Source: an uncultured Prevotellaceae bacterium (GTDB lineage: Bacteria; Bacteroidota; Bacteroidia; Bacteroidales; Bacteroidaceae). From it: a DNA stretch of 64,000 bases. Shown here piece after piece: positions 25,917-34,190 of the stretch. Positions within the stretch are counted from its first letter, which is position 1. Every line of letters starts with the position of its first letter. The stretch spans positions 1-64,000 of the forward strand of contig CACZIT010000001.1 in assembly GCA_902781315.1 (NCBI GenBank). Reading direction: 5' to 3'. The notes beneath the pieces are model-generated. The model saw only the letters and a program-made list of their open reading frames with translations. It was not told the origin of the DNA and searched no databases. Position numbers and translations under genes: made by a program.

Positions 25917-26009
25917 TTCACTGGTTTAAGTTGATGATTCGGTTTTGTTTACACACTTCAGACCAACGGATGAGGGCATATTATCCCCCACCCATAGTCC
26001 TTCAAGCTG

Positions 26010-26042
26010 CAAACTTAAACAAAAAAAATGGAATCTCCAAAA
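26010..26042 (-). promoter_or_regulatory. Promoter of the DUF349 gene
   Basis: On the minus strand TTTTG (26042-26038) and TAAGTTTG (26017-26010) are spaced 20 bp. The -33 box lies inside the loop of the upstream terminator hairpin (26024-26057). Confidence 0.7.
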
Positions 26043-26057
26043 GAAATTCCATTTTTT
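26024..26057 (-). terminator. Terminator of corA overlapping the next promoter
   Basis: AAAAAATGGAAT faces ATTCCATTTTTT around an eight- to ten-base loop, with A and U tracts on both sides, so it could act in either direction. It is about 80 bp past the corA stop and overlaps the DUF349 promoter. Confidence 0.7.
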
Positions 26058-26136
26058 CAACTTTTTGTCGAATATTTTCTTAAGTATACCCGTTTTCCAA
26101 GTGCCTGAAAGCCAGCTCACGCACCTTGTCACCTTG

Positions 26137-27063
26137 TCACAGCAGTCGCTTGTAGCGCAGGAAGGCCCACGTGATGGCCGACACCAGGACCGAGATGATG
26201 AGGGCAATGACGAATCCGAAGGGTGCCGACTCCATGCCGTTGATGAGGTTCATGCCGAACATCGAGGTGACCAGCGTCGGAATCATGAGGATGATGGTCA
26301 CCGACGTCAGCGTACGCATCACGGTGTTCATGTTGTTGTTGATGATCGAGGAATAGGTGTCCATCGTCGACTCCAGGATGTTGGAGTAGATGGCGGTGGT
26401 CTCGCGGGCCTGCGTCATCTCGATGTTCACGTCCTCAATGAGGTCGTCGTCCAGTTCGTCCACCTGCAGTTTGAACTTCAGTTTCTGCAGCAGGTTTTCG
26501 TTGCCGCGTATCGAAGTGTTGAAGTAGGTCAGCGAGTCCTGCAGGCGCGAGAGTCCGATGAGGCTCTCGTTGTTCACGGTGTGGTCCAGGTTGTGCTTGG
26601 CCTTCTCGATGAGGGCGTTGATCTGCTTCAGGCGCTTCAGATACCACACCGCCGAGCTCAGGAACAGGCGGAACGTCAGGTCAACGTTATCGATGAAGCC
26701 CACGCCGCGCTTCTGGTGGAACGACACGAAGTCGAGCATCATGTTGGTCTCGTAGAAGCAGACGGTGATGGTCACGTCGCGCTTGTGAATGATACCCAGC
26801 GGCACGGTGGTGTAGGGCGTGCGCGAGCGTATCTCCTTCACATAGGGTATGCGCAGGATGATGAGCATCCAACCGTCGTCGTACTCGTAGCGGGCACGCT
26901 CGTCGGTATCGCTGATGTCACTGATGAAATAGTCGGGAATGTTGAAGCGCTCTTCGAGTTCGCGCTGATCGTCCTCTGTCGGACACGTCACCTGTATCCA
27001 ACAGTTCGGCTCCCACTCCGTCAGGTGGGAAAGCTTGCCGGTAGTGTTCCAGTATGTCTTCAT
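26137..27063 (-). CDS. corA: CorA family divalent-cation (Mg2+) channel
   Basis: This 308-residue protein belongs to the CorA/2-TM-GxN family that lets Mg2+ (or Co2+/Ni2+) into the cell as a pentamer. A long soluble N-terminal domain is followed by two C-terminal membrane helices (about 245-300). The filter motif GMN sits in MFGMNLINGME, and the tail RYKRLL is basic, as usual. The start ATG 27063 has a GGAGGA ribosome-binding site eight bases upstream, inside a long structured leader. Confidence 0.94.
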   Translation of the reverse strand: MKTYWNTTGKLSHLTEWEPNCWIQVTCPTEDDQRELEERFNIPDYFISDISDTDERARYEYDDGWMLIILRIPYVKEIRSRTPYTTVPLGIIHKRDVTITVCFYETNMMLDFVSFHQKRGVGFIDNVDLTFRLFLSSAVWYLKRLKQINALIEKAKHNLDHTVNNESLIGLSRLQDSLTYFNTSIRGNENLLQKLKFKLQVDELDDDLIEDVNIEMTQARETTAIYSNILESTMDTYSSIINNNMNTVMRTLTSVTIILMIPTLVTSMFGMNLINGMESAPFGFVIALIISVLVSAITWAFLRYKRLL

Positions 27064-27255
27064 TTTGCTAATCCTCCACTGGTTTTAAGCGTAGTGTAAA
27101 AAGTCCTTTACGCCCAGAGGATTAGCCGCAGCGGGCATTATCCTCGGGCGACACGTTTATAACTGTCCGCCGGATAATCGTCCATGATTTGTTTCTGTTT
27201 AAATTCAACATGGATCAGCAGCCTGTGGCTGGCTGATCGTTTCTAAAATCGGTTG
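27064..27255 (-). promoter_or_regulatory. corA leader RNA with mutually exclusive helices
   Basis: The minus-strand leader is about 190 nt. Segment 1 (27178-27164: ATTATCC, GGCGGACA) pairs with segment 2 (27153-27137: TGTCGCC, GGATAAT). Segment 2 can instead pair with segment 3 (GCCC-GAGGAT, 27149-27140, with ATCCTC-T-GGGC, 27122-27112). Segment 3 (CTAATCCTC, 27125-27117) can also pair with segment 4 (GAGGATTAG, 27076-27068), which contains the ribosome-binding site. An upstream hairpin (27238-27213) sits near the 5' end. This is the geometry of a translational switch; the ligand is unknown. Confidence 0.65.
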
Positions 27256-27286
27256 CAAAGGTACAACAAAAAGTTAAAAGTTCCAA
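27256..27286 (-). promoter_or_regulatory. Promoter of corA
   Basis: On the minus strand TTG (27286-27284) and TACCTTTG (27263-27256) are spaced 20 bp. It places the transcript start near 27250, well upstream of the start codon. Confidence 0.78.
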
Positions 27287-27368
27287 GTTTAATGTTCAAA
27301 AGTTTTAAAGATTTCATCCTTTTTGAAAAAAACTTCCGTCTTTCATCTTTCTTCTTTCATCTTTTTTG

Positions 27369-27376
27369 TACATTTG
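27369..27376 (+). promoter_or_regulatory. -7 element before the GH92 gene
   Basis: TACATTTG lies 33 bp before the ATG. No clear TTG is visible at the expected -33 position. Confidence 0.55.
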
Positions 27377-27408
27377 CAAAAGAAATAACTCAAAAACTTA
27401 ATGATTTT

Positions 27409-29775
27409 ATGAACCGTATCAGACTTTTCTTCGTCGTCTTGGCAGGCTGGACACTTTCAGCTGCCGGCGCTCCCGTCGACTATGTCAGCCCGCTCGTGGG
27501 CACGATTTCGTCCTTCGCCCTCTCCACGGGCAACACCTATCCCGCCATCGCCATGCCGTGGGGCATGAACTTCTGGGTGCCGCAGACAGGCAAGATGGGC
27601 GACGGCTGGCAGTATGTCTACACGCAGAACAAGATTCGGGGCTTCAAGCAGACCCACCAGCCATCGCCCTGGATCAACGACTACGGCCAGTTCTCCATCA
27701 TGCCTGAGGTCGACAAGGTGTCTGCGCCTACCGCCGACCTGATCTACGACGAGGAGAAGCGTGCCTCGTGGTTCTCCCACAACACCGAGGAGGCGCGTCC
27801 ATATTATTATAAGGTATATCTGGCCGACTACGACGTGTGGGCTGAGATAGCTCCCACGGAGCGGGCGTGCGTCATGCGCTTCACGTTCCCCGAGTCGAGC
27901 ATGTCGGAAAAGCGCATCGCCCGCATCGTCGTCGATGCCTTCGATAAGGGTTCGGCCATCAAGTACGATGTGAACCGTCGCGTCATCACCGGCTACACCA
28001 CGCGCAACAGCGGCGGCGTGCCGGAGAACTTCCGCAACTACTTCGTCGTGAAGTTCGACAAGCAGTTCGACTTCTACGGCATCCAGAAGGATGGAAATGC
28101 TTTCCATGGCAGCGAGGCCGAGGGTAACCACGTGCAGGCCATGGTGGGCTTCCAGACGAAGAAGGGCGAGCAGGTGGTAGTGCGCGTGGCGTCGTCGTTC
28201 ATCTCGCCCGAGCAGGCCGAGCGCAACCTGCAGGAGGTGGGCAGCGCGTCGTTCGATGCCATCAAGGAGAAGGGTCGCCAGCGTTGGAACGATGTGCTGG
28301 GCCGCATCGAGATTGAGGACGACAACGTCGACCATCTGCGCACGTTCTACTCCTGCCTCTACCGCGCCACGCTCTTCCCCCGTATGTTCTACGAATACGA
28401 TGCCGAGGGCAATGCCGTCCACTACAGCCCCTACAACGGTGAGGTGTTGCCGGGCTATATGTTCACCGACACGGGCTTCTGGGACACGTTCCGCTCGCTG
28501 TTCCCACTGGTCAACCTGCTCTATCCGTCGATGGGTCAGAAGATGCTCGAGGGACTGGCCAACGTCTATCTGGAGAGTGGCTTCTTGCCCGAGTGGGCCA
28601 GCCCTGGCCACCGCGGCTGCATGGTGGGCAACAACTCCGCTGCCGTCGTTGCCGAGTTGATGAATCTTAATACCGTCCAGATGGAAAGAGATGGGAAAGA
28701 CGCTTCTTCTAAAGCCTCCCCTGCAGGGGGAGGTGGGAGGGGGCTCCTCGAAACCCTCTGGCAGGCCGTCATCCACGGCGCCAACGCCGTCCATCCGGAG
28801 ATTTCCTCCACGGGCCGCTGTGGCTTCGACTACTACAACCGCCTGGGCTACGTGCCTTGCGACGTGAAGATCAACGAGAGTGCCGCCCGCACGCTGGAGT
28901 ATGCCTACGACGACTGGTGCATCCTGCAGATTGGCAAGCAGCTGGGTAAGAAGAAAAAGCAACTGGAGCCCTATGCCCGCCACGCCATGAACTATCGCAA
29001 CCTTTTCAATCCGAAGTACAACCTCATGCAAGGACGTCAGGAGAATGGCGAGTTCTACGAGCCGTTCAGTCCGTTCAAGTGGGGTGGCGAGTTCACCGAA
29101 GGCAACTCCTGGCACTACACGTGGTCGGTGTTCCACGACCCCGCCGGACTCATCGCCCTCATGGGTGGCACCGACACGTTCACCCAGATGCTCGACTCGG
29201 TATTCATCGTGCCGCCCATCTTCGACGACAGCTACTATGGCGGCATCATCCATGAGATTCGCGAGATGCAGGTGGCTGGCATGGGCAACTACGCCCACGG
29301 CAACCAGCCCATCCAGCACATGATCTATCTCTACGACTATGCCTCGCAGCCCTGGAAGACGCAGTACTGGGTGCGCGAAACCATGGACCGCCTCTATTCT
29401 TCTGCTCCCGACGGCTACTGCGGCGACGAGGACAACGGCCAGACGTCGGCGTGGTATGTGTTCTCGGCACTGGGCTTCTATCCCGTCTGCCCGGGCTCGG
29501 GGGAATACATCCTCGGCACACCGTATTTCCGCAAGGCCACCGTACACTTCGAGAACGGCCGCACGCTGACGTTCACGGCAGAGCAGAACTCGCACGAAAA
29601 CCGCTATATCGACCGCATGACCGTCAACGGACAGGACTACACCCGCAACTACCTGCGTCGGGCCGACCTGCAGCAGGGTGGGGAAGTGGTCTATCGCATG
29701 TCGCCTGTGCCTAACCGCCAGCGCGGCACCAGCCAGAGTGACCTGCCTTATTCGTTCTCAACCAGCAAGAAGTAA
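27409..29775 (+). CDS. Secreted GH92 family alpha-mannosidase
   Basis: This 788-residue exported enzyme belongs to glycoside hydrolase family 92, calcium-dependent exo-acting alpha-mannosidases that trim N-glycans or mannans. ATG 27409 starts a signal peptide (MNRIRLFFVVLAGWTLSAAG), and the -7 box at 27369 rules out earlier starts. Family hallmarks are VDYVSPLVGT, the GYMFTDTGFWDTFRS block, and the C-terminal GDEDNGQTSAWYVFSALGFY with catalytic acids. Residues about 434-446 (SKASPAGGGGRGL) are an in-frame copy of the G/C-rich palindromic repeat. The HAD phosphatase gene follows after nine bases. Confidence 0.95.
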   Translation: MNRIRLFFVVLAGWTLSAAGAPVDYVSPLVGTISSFALSTGNTYPAIAMPWGMNFWVPQTGKMGDGWQYVYTQNKIRGFKQTHQPSPWINDYGQFSIMPEVDKVSAPTADLIYDEEKRASWFSHNTEEARPYYYKVYLADYDVWAEIAPTERACVMRFTFPESSMSEKRIARIVVDAFDKGSAIKYDVNRRVITGYTTRNSGGVPENFRNYFVVKFDKQFDFYGIQKDGNAFHGSEAEGNHVQAMVGFQTKKGEQVVVRVASSFISPEQAERNLQEVGSASFDAIKEKGRQRWNDVLGRIEIEDDNVDHLRTFYSCLYRATLFPRMFYEYDAEGNAVHYSPYNGEVLPGYMFTDTGFWDTFRSLFPLVNLLYPSMGQKMLEGLANVYLESGFLPEWASPGHRGCMVGNNSAAVVAELMNLNTVQMERDGKDASSKASPAGGGGRGLLETLWQAVIHGANAVHPEISSTGRCGFDYYNRLGYVPCDVKINESAARTLEYAYDDWCILQIGKQLGKKKKQLEPYARHAMNYRNLFNPKYNLMQGRQENGEFYEPFSPFKWGGEFTEGNSWHYTWSVFHDPAGLIALMGGTDTFTQMLDSVFIVPPIFDDSYYGGIIHEIREMQVAGMGNYAHGNQPIQHMIYLYDYASQPWKTQYWVRETMDRLYSSAPDGYCGDEDNGQTSAWYVFSALGFYPVCPGSGEYILGTPYFRKATVHFENGRTLTFTAEQNSHENRYIDRMTVNGQDYTRNYLRRADLQQGGEVVYRMSPVPNRQRGTSQSDLPYSFSTSKK

Positions 29776-29784
29776 CGCGTGGGT

Positions 29785-30429
29785 ATGGAAAACGTCCGGC
29801 TCATCATCTTCGACTTCGACGGCACTCTCGGCGACACGCGCCGCAACATCCTGCTCACCATGCGGCAGACCATGGAGGCACTCTCGCTGCCTGTGGCCGA
29901 TGAGGCTACGACGGCAGCCACCATCGGACTGCCTCTGCGCGACTGCTTCCTGCAAATCTATCCCGATCTCTCCGACGCGATGGCCGACGCTTGTGCCGCC
30001 ACCTACCGCCGCCTCTTCGACATCAACAAGAAGCAGCTCGTGCCGGCGCTCTTCCCGCATGTCCGCGAGACACTGGCCGAGCTCCATGCCCGCGGCTACG
30101 TGCTCACCGTGGCCTCGTCGCGGTCGTCGGCATCGCTGCGCGAGTTTCTCTCCGACATGGGCATCATCGGCTACATCTCCCTCATCCTCGGAGCCGACGA
30201 TGTGGCGCGTGCCAAGCCCGATCCGGAGCCTGTCCTCCTGACGCTCCGCACGCTGGCCATTCCCGCTGCCGAGACCCTCGTCGTAGGCGACATGCCCGTC
30301 GACATCCTCATGGGGGCTCGTGCCGGAGCCCGCACCTGTGCCGTCACCTATGGCAATGCCACCCCCGCCGCCCTCCGTGCCGCAGGTGCCGATTTCCTCA
30401 TCAGCGACATCGCCCAGCTCCTGGAGTAG
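29785..30429 (+). CDS. HAD-family phosphatase (phosphoglycolate phosphatase-like)
   Basis: This 214-residue hydrolase has all HAD motifs: I, DFDGTLGDT (nucleophile Asp near the N terminus); II, TVASSRS; III, a Lys in RAKPDPEPV; IV, VVGDMPVDI. A helical cap lies between motifs I and II, as in phosphoglycolate phosphatase or pyrophosphatase relatives; the substrate cannot be told. The ATG at 29785 is preferred over a GTG two codons earlier. It is nine bases behind the GH92 gene and likely co-transcribed. Confidence 0.88.
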   Translation: MENVRLIIFDFDGTLGDTRRNILLTMRQTMEALSLPVADEATTAATIGLPLRDCFLQIYPDLSDAMADACAATYRRLFDINKKQLVPALFPHVRETLAELHARGYVLTVASSRSSASLREFLSDMGIIGYISLILGADDVARAKPDPEPVLLTLRTLAIPAAETLVVGDMPVDILMGARAGARTCAVTYGNATPAALRAAGADFLISDIAQLLE

Positions 30430-30715
30430 CCCCTCGCCAGTTCCTCTTGCAGCCCCCCTCGCCAGTTTGTGTTCCCGCTTCCCTCGCCGTTTGTGTTTGC
30501 TGCGACCGCGTCGCAGCCCTATCCCCTAAAAAGAGCAAGCCCCGCCGCCGTCCTCTCAAGAACAGCAGCGGGGCTTCTCTCTATTACCCCCTCTCCTTCG
30601 GGGCGACTGGGGGCTTTAGAGCAGCCACCGATGTGGCTGCGGCCCCACAAAGGGGAGCGAATCCCCCATTCGCGACGGAGGGAAGGCCGGGGGTGGGGTT
30701 TTAGGGCCTAGGCTT
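30430..30715. repeat. Intergenic repeats: three 25-bp units, hairpin, G/C-rich palindrome
   Basis: There is no gene. CTCGCC words recur at 30433, 30458 and 30483 (25-bp period). The sequence GTTTGCTGCGACCGCGTCGC (from about 30501) closely matches the rsmA leader near 34121. AGCCCCGCCGC faces GCAGCGGGGCT (about 30538-30577), a likely terminator of the GH92-HAD unit. A G/C-rich palindrome follows (30588-30702). Confidence 0.7.
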
Positions 30716-32173
30716 TTACTTCACCGGTATCTCCTCCAGCGCCTTCTTCAGCAACTGCCAGAAGGGCTCCACGGTGGCAATCAGGGCGCGCTCCGTCGTG
30801 GTGTGCGGGCTCTTCATCGTCGGACCGAGGCTCACCACATCCAGATGCGGATACTTACCCAGGATCACCGAGCACTCCAGACCGGCGTGGTCCACCTGTA
30901 TGATGCCATCCTCGCCGTTCAGCTCCTTGTAGATCTTCAGCAGCAGGTGCAGAATCTCGGAATCGGGATTCGGATCCCAGCCGCCGTACGAGCCGGCCGT
31001 CTCCACCTTCATGCCTGCCATGTTGAAGCAGCTCTGCAGCGTGTTCACGATCATCATCTTCATGTCCTCGCGGCTCGAGCGGGCCAGCACCTTCAGCGCT
31101 GCCTTGCCACCCTCGATGTCGATGATGGCCAGGTTGCTCGATGTCTCCACCACGTCGGGGTAGCTCGGAATCATGCGCAGCACACCGTTGTGGCAGCCAT
31201 AGATGGCATCCACGAGGTTGTCTTGAATCTCCACGGGCACCTCCATCTTCGGTGTCTCCACATCTTCCACGATCACCTCGATGCCGCTTTCAATGTTCTT
31301 ATACTGGTCGGTGAAGGCCTCCAGATAGTCCTCGGCCAGCTCCTTCAGGGCGGGCACGTTCTCCTTCGGCAGCGTCAGCACCACCTCAGCCTTGAAGGGG
31401 ATGGCGTTCCTCATGTTGCCGCCATGCCATGTGGCCAGGCGGGCGTCGCACTCCTCGATGGCGTCGCGCACAATCTGCACCATCATCTTGTTGGCATTGC
31501 CGCGACCCTCGTGAATCTCCAGACCGCTATGACCACCGCGCAGACCCTTCAGCGTCACGCGCACGGCAGCATCCTCAGCGTCCGTCTCCACCTCTTTATA
31601 TTCAAGCGTACCAGTCACGTCGATACCGCCGGCCGAGCCAATCACGAACTTACCCCACGTCTCGGAGTCCAGGTTCAGCAGGATGTCGCCCTGCAGCATC
31701 TTCTCAGGCAGGTCGTTCGCACCGTACATGCCCGTCTCCTCGTCGGCGGTGATCAGCGCCTCCACCGGTCCGTGCTTCAGGTCCTTGGCCTCCATCACAG
31801 CCAGGATGGCTGCCACGCCCAGTCCGTTGTCGGCACCCAGCGTGGTGCCCTTTGCCTTCACCCACTCACCGTCTATCCACGGCTGTATGGGGTCGGTCTC
31901 GAAGTTATGCGTCGACTCAGGCGTCTTCTGCGGCACCATGTCCATGTGGGCCTGCAGGATCACACCCTTGCGATCTTCCATGCCCGGTGTGGCAGGCTTG
32001 CGCATCACCACGTTGCGACCCTCGTCGATGAAGGCCTCCACGCCGGCTTCCTTGGCGAAGTCGAGCAGGAACTGTTGTACTTTCTCCAGATGTCCGCTCG
32101 GGCGCGGCACCTGTGTGAGTGCATAGAAGTTCTTCCAGATGCACTGCGGTTTCAGGTTGCAAATTTCGTTCAT
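30716..32173 (-). CDS. pepD: Aminoacyl-histidine dipeptidase (PepD, M20 family)
   Basis: This 485-residue zinc peptidase hydrolyses Xaa-His dipeptides such as carnosine. M20 features are visible: HMDMVPQK (metal His and Asp), the metal-bridging Asp in LGADNGLGVAA, the catalytic Glu pair in ITADEETGMYG, and a late HAGLECSVI-type sequence. Length fits PepD. ATG 32173 has no better competitor. Neighbours are unrelated in function. Confidence 0.94.
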   Translation of the reverse strand: MNEICNLKPQCIWKNFYALTQVPRPSGHLEKVQQFLLDFAKEAGVEAFIDEGRNVVMRKPATPGMEDRKGVILQAHMDMVPQKTPESTHNFETDPIQPWIDGEWVKAKGTTLGADNGLGVAAILAVMEAKDLKHGPVEALITADEETGMYGANDLPEKMLQGDILLNLDSETWGKFVIGSAGGIDVTGTLEYKEVETDAEDAAVRVTLKGLRGGHSGLEIHEGRGNANKMMVQIVRDAIEECDARLATWHGGNMRNAIPFKAEVVLTLPKENVPALKELAEDYLEAFTDQYKNIESGIEVIVEDVETPKMEVPVEIQDNLVDAIYGCHNGVLRMIPSYPDVVETSSNLAIIDIEGGKAALKVLARSSREDMKMMIVNTLQSCFNMAGMKVETAGSYGGWDPNPDSEILHLLLKIYKELNGEDGIIQVDHAGLECSVILGKYPHLDVVSLGPTMKSPHTTTERALIATVEPFWQLLKKALEEIPVK

Positions 32174-32230
32174 TTCATTTAAGATTTTAGAGTATGTTTT
32201 AATTAATGTTGATAGCTTCTACTTTCTGGT

Positions 32231-32860
32231 TTATTTTTTTCCTTCTTCCTTCCGCACACGCTTCACGGTGTGCTTGATTTTGCCTATCAGGAAGTTTATC
32301 TCCAGCGAGGATTCCGTCTCTGAGGTCTGCAGGTCGGGCATCACGATGTCAGTGAGCACCTCCCCAAAGTGCTGCATCTTGGCCTTCTGCTTTTCCTTGT
32401 CGGTTTCTTGGTGAAGCTCCACCAATTCGCGCTTGAGGCTTCGCACCTTATAGAAGGTTTCAATGATGGCAATCGTCGCATCTTCAGCGCGTTTCGACTT
32501 GAGAATAGTGGCCAGCATGTAGAGCCCTCGCTCTGTGAATGCCTTGAAATTATACTTGCTATGGCGTCCCTTGCCACCTTCTAAGGTCAAAGAGGTTGAG
32601 CTTAGAGATTCCTTTGTGGTCGAAATTTTCGACCTTAGAGCCGCAGATTCCTCCTTGGTCAGCTCGAACATATACCCCTCGTGAAACTTACGAGGATTAT
32701 TCTTGACGGCTTCGTTCACACGCTTCGTCTCCACACCATAGAGTGCAGCCACGTCGCGGTCGAGCAACACTTGTTGCCCGCGCACAATAACTATTTTCTT
32801 TTCTACTTCCTCCAGCGGAATCAGCCCCGTGGATGTTTCTTCCTTTGTGATGTCTGGCAT
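32231..32860 (-). CDS. ORF6N domain protein
   Basis: This 209-residue protein has an N-terminal ORF6N domain (about 18-105: IVIVRGQQVLLDRDVAALYG, then NPRKFHEGYMFELT), a DNA-binding-type domain known from phages and bacterial chromosomes. A Lys/Glu-rich probable coiled coil follows (about 125-205). The role is unknown. There is no other phage gene nearby, so it is not evidence for a prophage by itself. Confidence 0.85.
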   Translation of the reverse strand: MPDITKEETSTGLIPLEEVEKKIVIVRGQQVLLDRDVAALYGVETKRVNEAVKNNPRKFHEGYMFELTKEESAALRSKISTTKESLSSTSLTLEGGKGRHSKYNFKAFTERGLYMLATILKSKRAEDATIAIIETFYKVRSLKRELVELHQETDKEKQKAKMQHFGEVLTDIVMPDLQTSETESSLEINFLIGKIKHTVKRVRKEEGKK

Positions 32861-32897
32861 GTGTATAGAGGTTTAAAGGTTTTTACGACCGCTTTGC

Positions 32898-33887
32898 CTA
32901 CTGTTTCGGCTTTGCCGACGTCAGGCTCAGGGCAATCCAGGCATAGATGCCCAGGAGTACCACCAGCAGCGTCTGCACCGAGTGCACGATGAGCACGAAG
33001 TACAGGGCGTCGTTCTCCTGCACACCGTAGAGGATGAGCATCGTCTTCACGGCGAAGTGCCAGGGACCGGCACCGTTCGGCGTCGGCACAATCACGGCTA
33101 TCGAGCCTACGATGAACGTCACCAGTGCGCACGACATGCCCAGTCCGGCCGTGGCGTCGAAGCAGAAGAACGTCAGGTAGTAGTGCAGGAAGTAGCTGCC
33201 CCAGATGGCCAGCGTGTAGAAGACGAACAGCGGGATGTTCTTCACGTTCTTCAGCGACATCACCCCCTGCCAGATGCCCAGGAACACGTCCTTAACCTTA
33301 TTATATATAGCGAGGCGGCGCAGCAAGAACCACCCCAGCACACCGATGGCACCGAGGCAGATGACGGTCACCACCCAGCCGGCCGTCGTGAAGCGGTGCA
33401 GGATGGCATCGAGGCTCGTGCCGGTCTTTTCGAAAAACGTCATGAACACGCGAAACTGCGTCACAAACGTCAGTCCGGCTATCAGCAGCACCAGCAGCGA
33501 GTCGATGGCGCGCTCCGTCACCACCGTGCCCAAAGCCTTCGGAAACGACACGTCGTCCTTCTGTTTGAGCACGCCGCAACGGGCAAACTCTCCCACACGC
33601 GGGATGAGCAGGCTCGCCGCATAGCTCAGGAAGATGCTATGCACGCGCACCGAGGCCCGCGACACTTCGCCCAGCGGCTCCAGTGTCTGTCGCCAGCGCC
33701 AGCCGCGGAAGGCCTGCGCCAGCACGCCGAACGGAAACGACAGCAGCATCCACGTCCACGACATCTCGTGCAGCAGCACCTCGCGCACCCGCCCGAAGTC
33801 GAAGCCGCGGTACATCCAGTACAGAATCGCACCGCCCAAAACGAGCGACCCTGCCACGTTCACTATGTTCTTGCCTGTTTTGCTCAC
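32898..33887 (-). CDS. Integral membrane protein of the LPG-synthase-TM/UPF0104 family
   Basis: This 329-residue protein has about eight predicted membrane helices. It carries features of the flippase-like membrane part of lysylphosphatidylglycerol synthase (RWRQTLEPLG, SYAASLLIPRVGEFARC, VIVPTPNGAGPWHF). Family members lack the catalytic soluble domain and may move lipids, but the substrate is unknown. It has its own promoter (33948-33979) and lies 37 bp upstream of the ORF6N gene. Confidence 0.87.
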   Translation of the reverse strand: MSKTGKNIVNVAGSLVLGGAILYWMYRGFDFGRVREVLLHEMSWTWMLLSFPFGVLAQAFRGWRWRQTLEPLGEVSRASVRVHSIFLSYAASLLIPRVGEFARCGVLKQKDDVSFPKALGTVVTERAIDSLLVLLIAGLTFVTQFRVFMTFFEKTGTSLDAILHRFTTAGWVVTVICLGAIGVLGWFLLRRLAIYNKVKDVFLGIWQGVMSLKNVKNIPLFVFYTLAIWGSYFLHYYLTFFCFDATAGLGMSCALVTFIVGSIAVIVPTPNGAGPWHFAVKTMLILYGVQENDALYFVLIVHSVQTLLVVLLGIYAWIALSLTSAKPKQ

Positions 33888-33947
33888 GTTTTCGTTTCCG
33901 TTGTATTTTAAATCCTAAGCGAAGTTCTTTCTTCGCGACTTTTGACG

Positions 33948-33979
33948 CAAAATTACATAATCTCAACCGAAACACAAAA
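33948..33979 (-). promoter_or_regulatory. Promoter of the flippase-like membrane protein
   Basis: On the minus strand TTTTG (33979-33975) and TAATTTTG (33955-33948) are 19 bp apart. Confidence 0.7.
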
Positions 33980-34061
33980 AGAATCGCCGTTTTTTTTATT
34001 ACTTTAAGCTTTCTCCTTTCATCTTTCATCAGTTATCATCCTTTCTTTCAACTTTTTTTCG

Positions 34062-34069
34062 TATCTTTG
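34062..34069 (+). promoter_or_regulatory. -7 element of rsmA
   Basis: TATCTTTG followed by CACC; the -33 region is T-rich without a clean TTG. Confidence 0.55.
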
Positions 34070-34190
34070 CACCCGCACCCCTGTGGTGTTTGCAGCACCC
34101 CCCGCGTCGCGCCCCTGTAGAGTTTGCTGCGACCGTGTCGCAGCCAGTGTCAAGTCAGCTGCCCCCCTGTCGCAGCCCAAGTCAAGAATC

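Larger units (their letters stand above)
33888..34190. other. Divergent promoter region of the flippase-like gene and rsmA
   Basis: No gene is supported. The minus-strand promoter lies at 33948-33979 and the rsmA -7 box TATCTTTG at 34062-34069. Between that box and the rsmA ATG are about 120 bp of leader made of CCCCTGT and GTTTGCTGCGACCG-GTCGCAGCC modules, the second of which also occurs near 30501-30525. Confidence 0.7.

Noticed and set aside
27253-27408. Longer GH92 protein from 27253
   Set aside because: It would include the -7 element and remove the signal peptide from the N terminus.
27457-29595. Long open frame opposite the GH92 gene (712 codons)
   Set aside because: Antisense shadow of a full-length secreted enzyme with clear motifs on the plus strand.
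32231-32860. Prophage remnant suggested by the ORF6N domain
   Set aside because: No integrase, capsid, tail or lysis genes near it; ORF6N proteins are also common in bacterial chromosomes.
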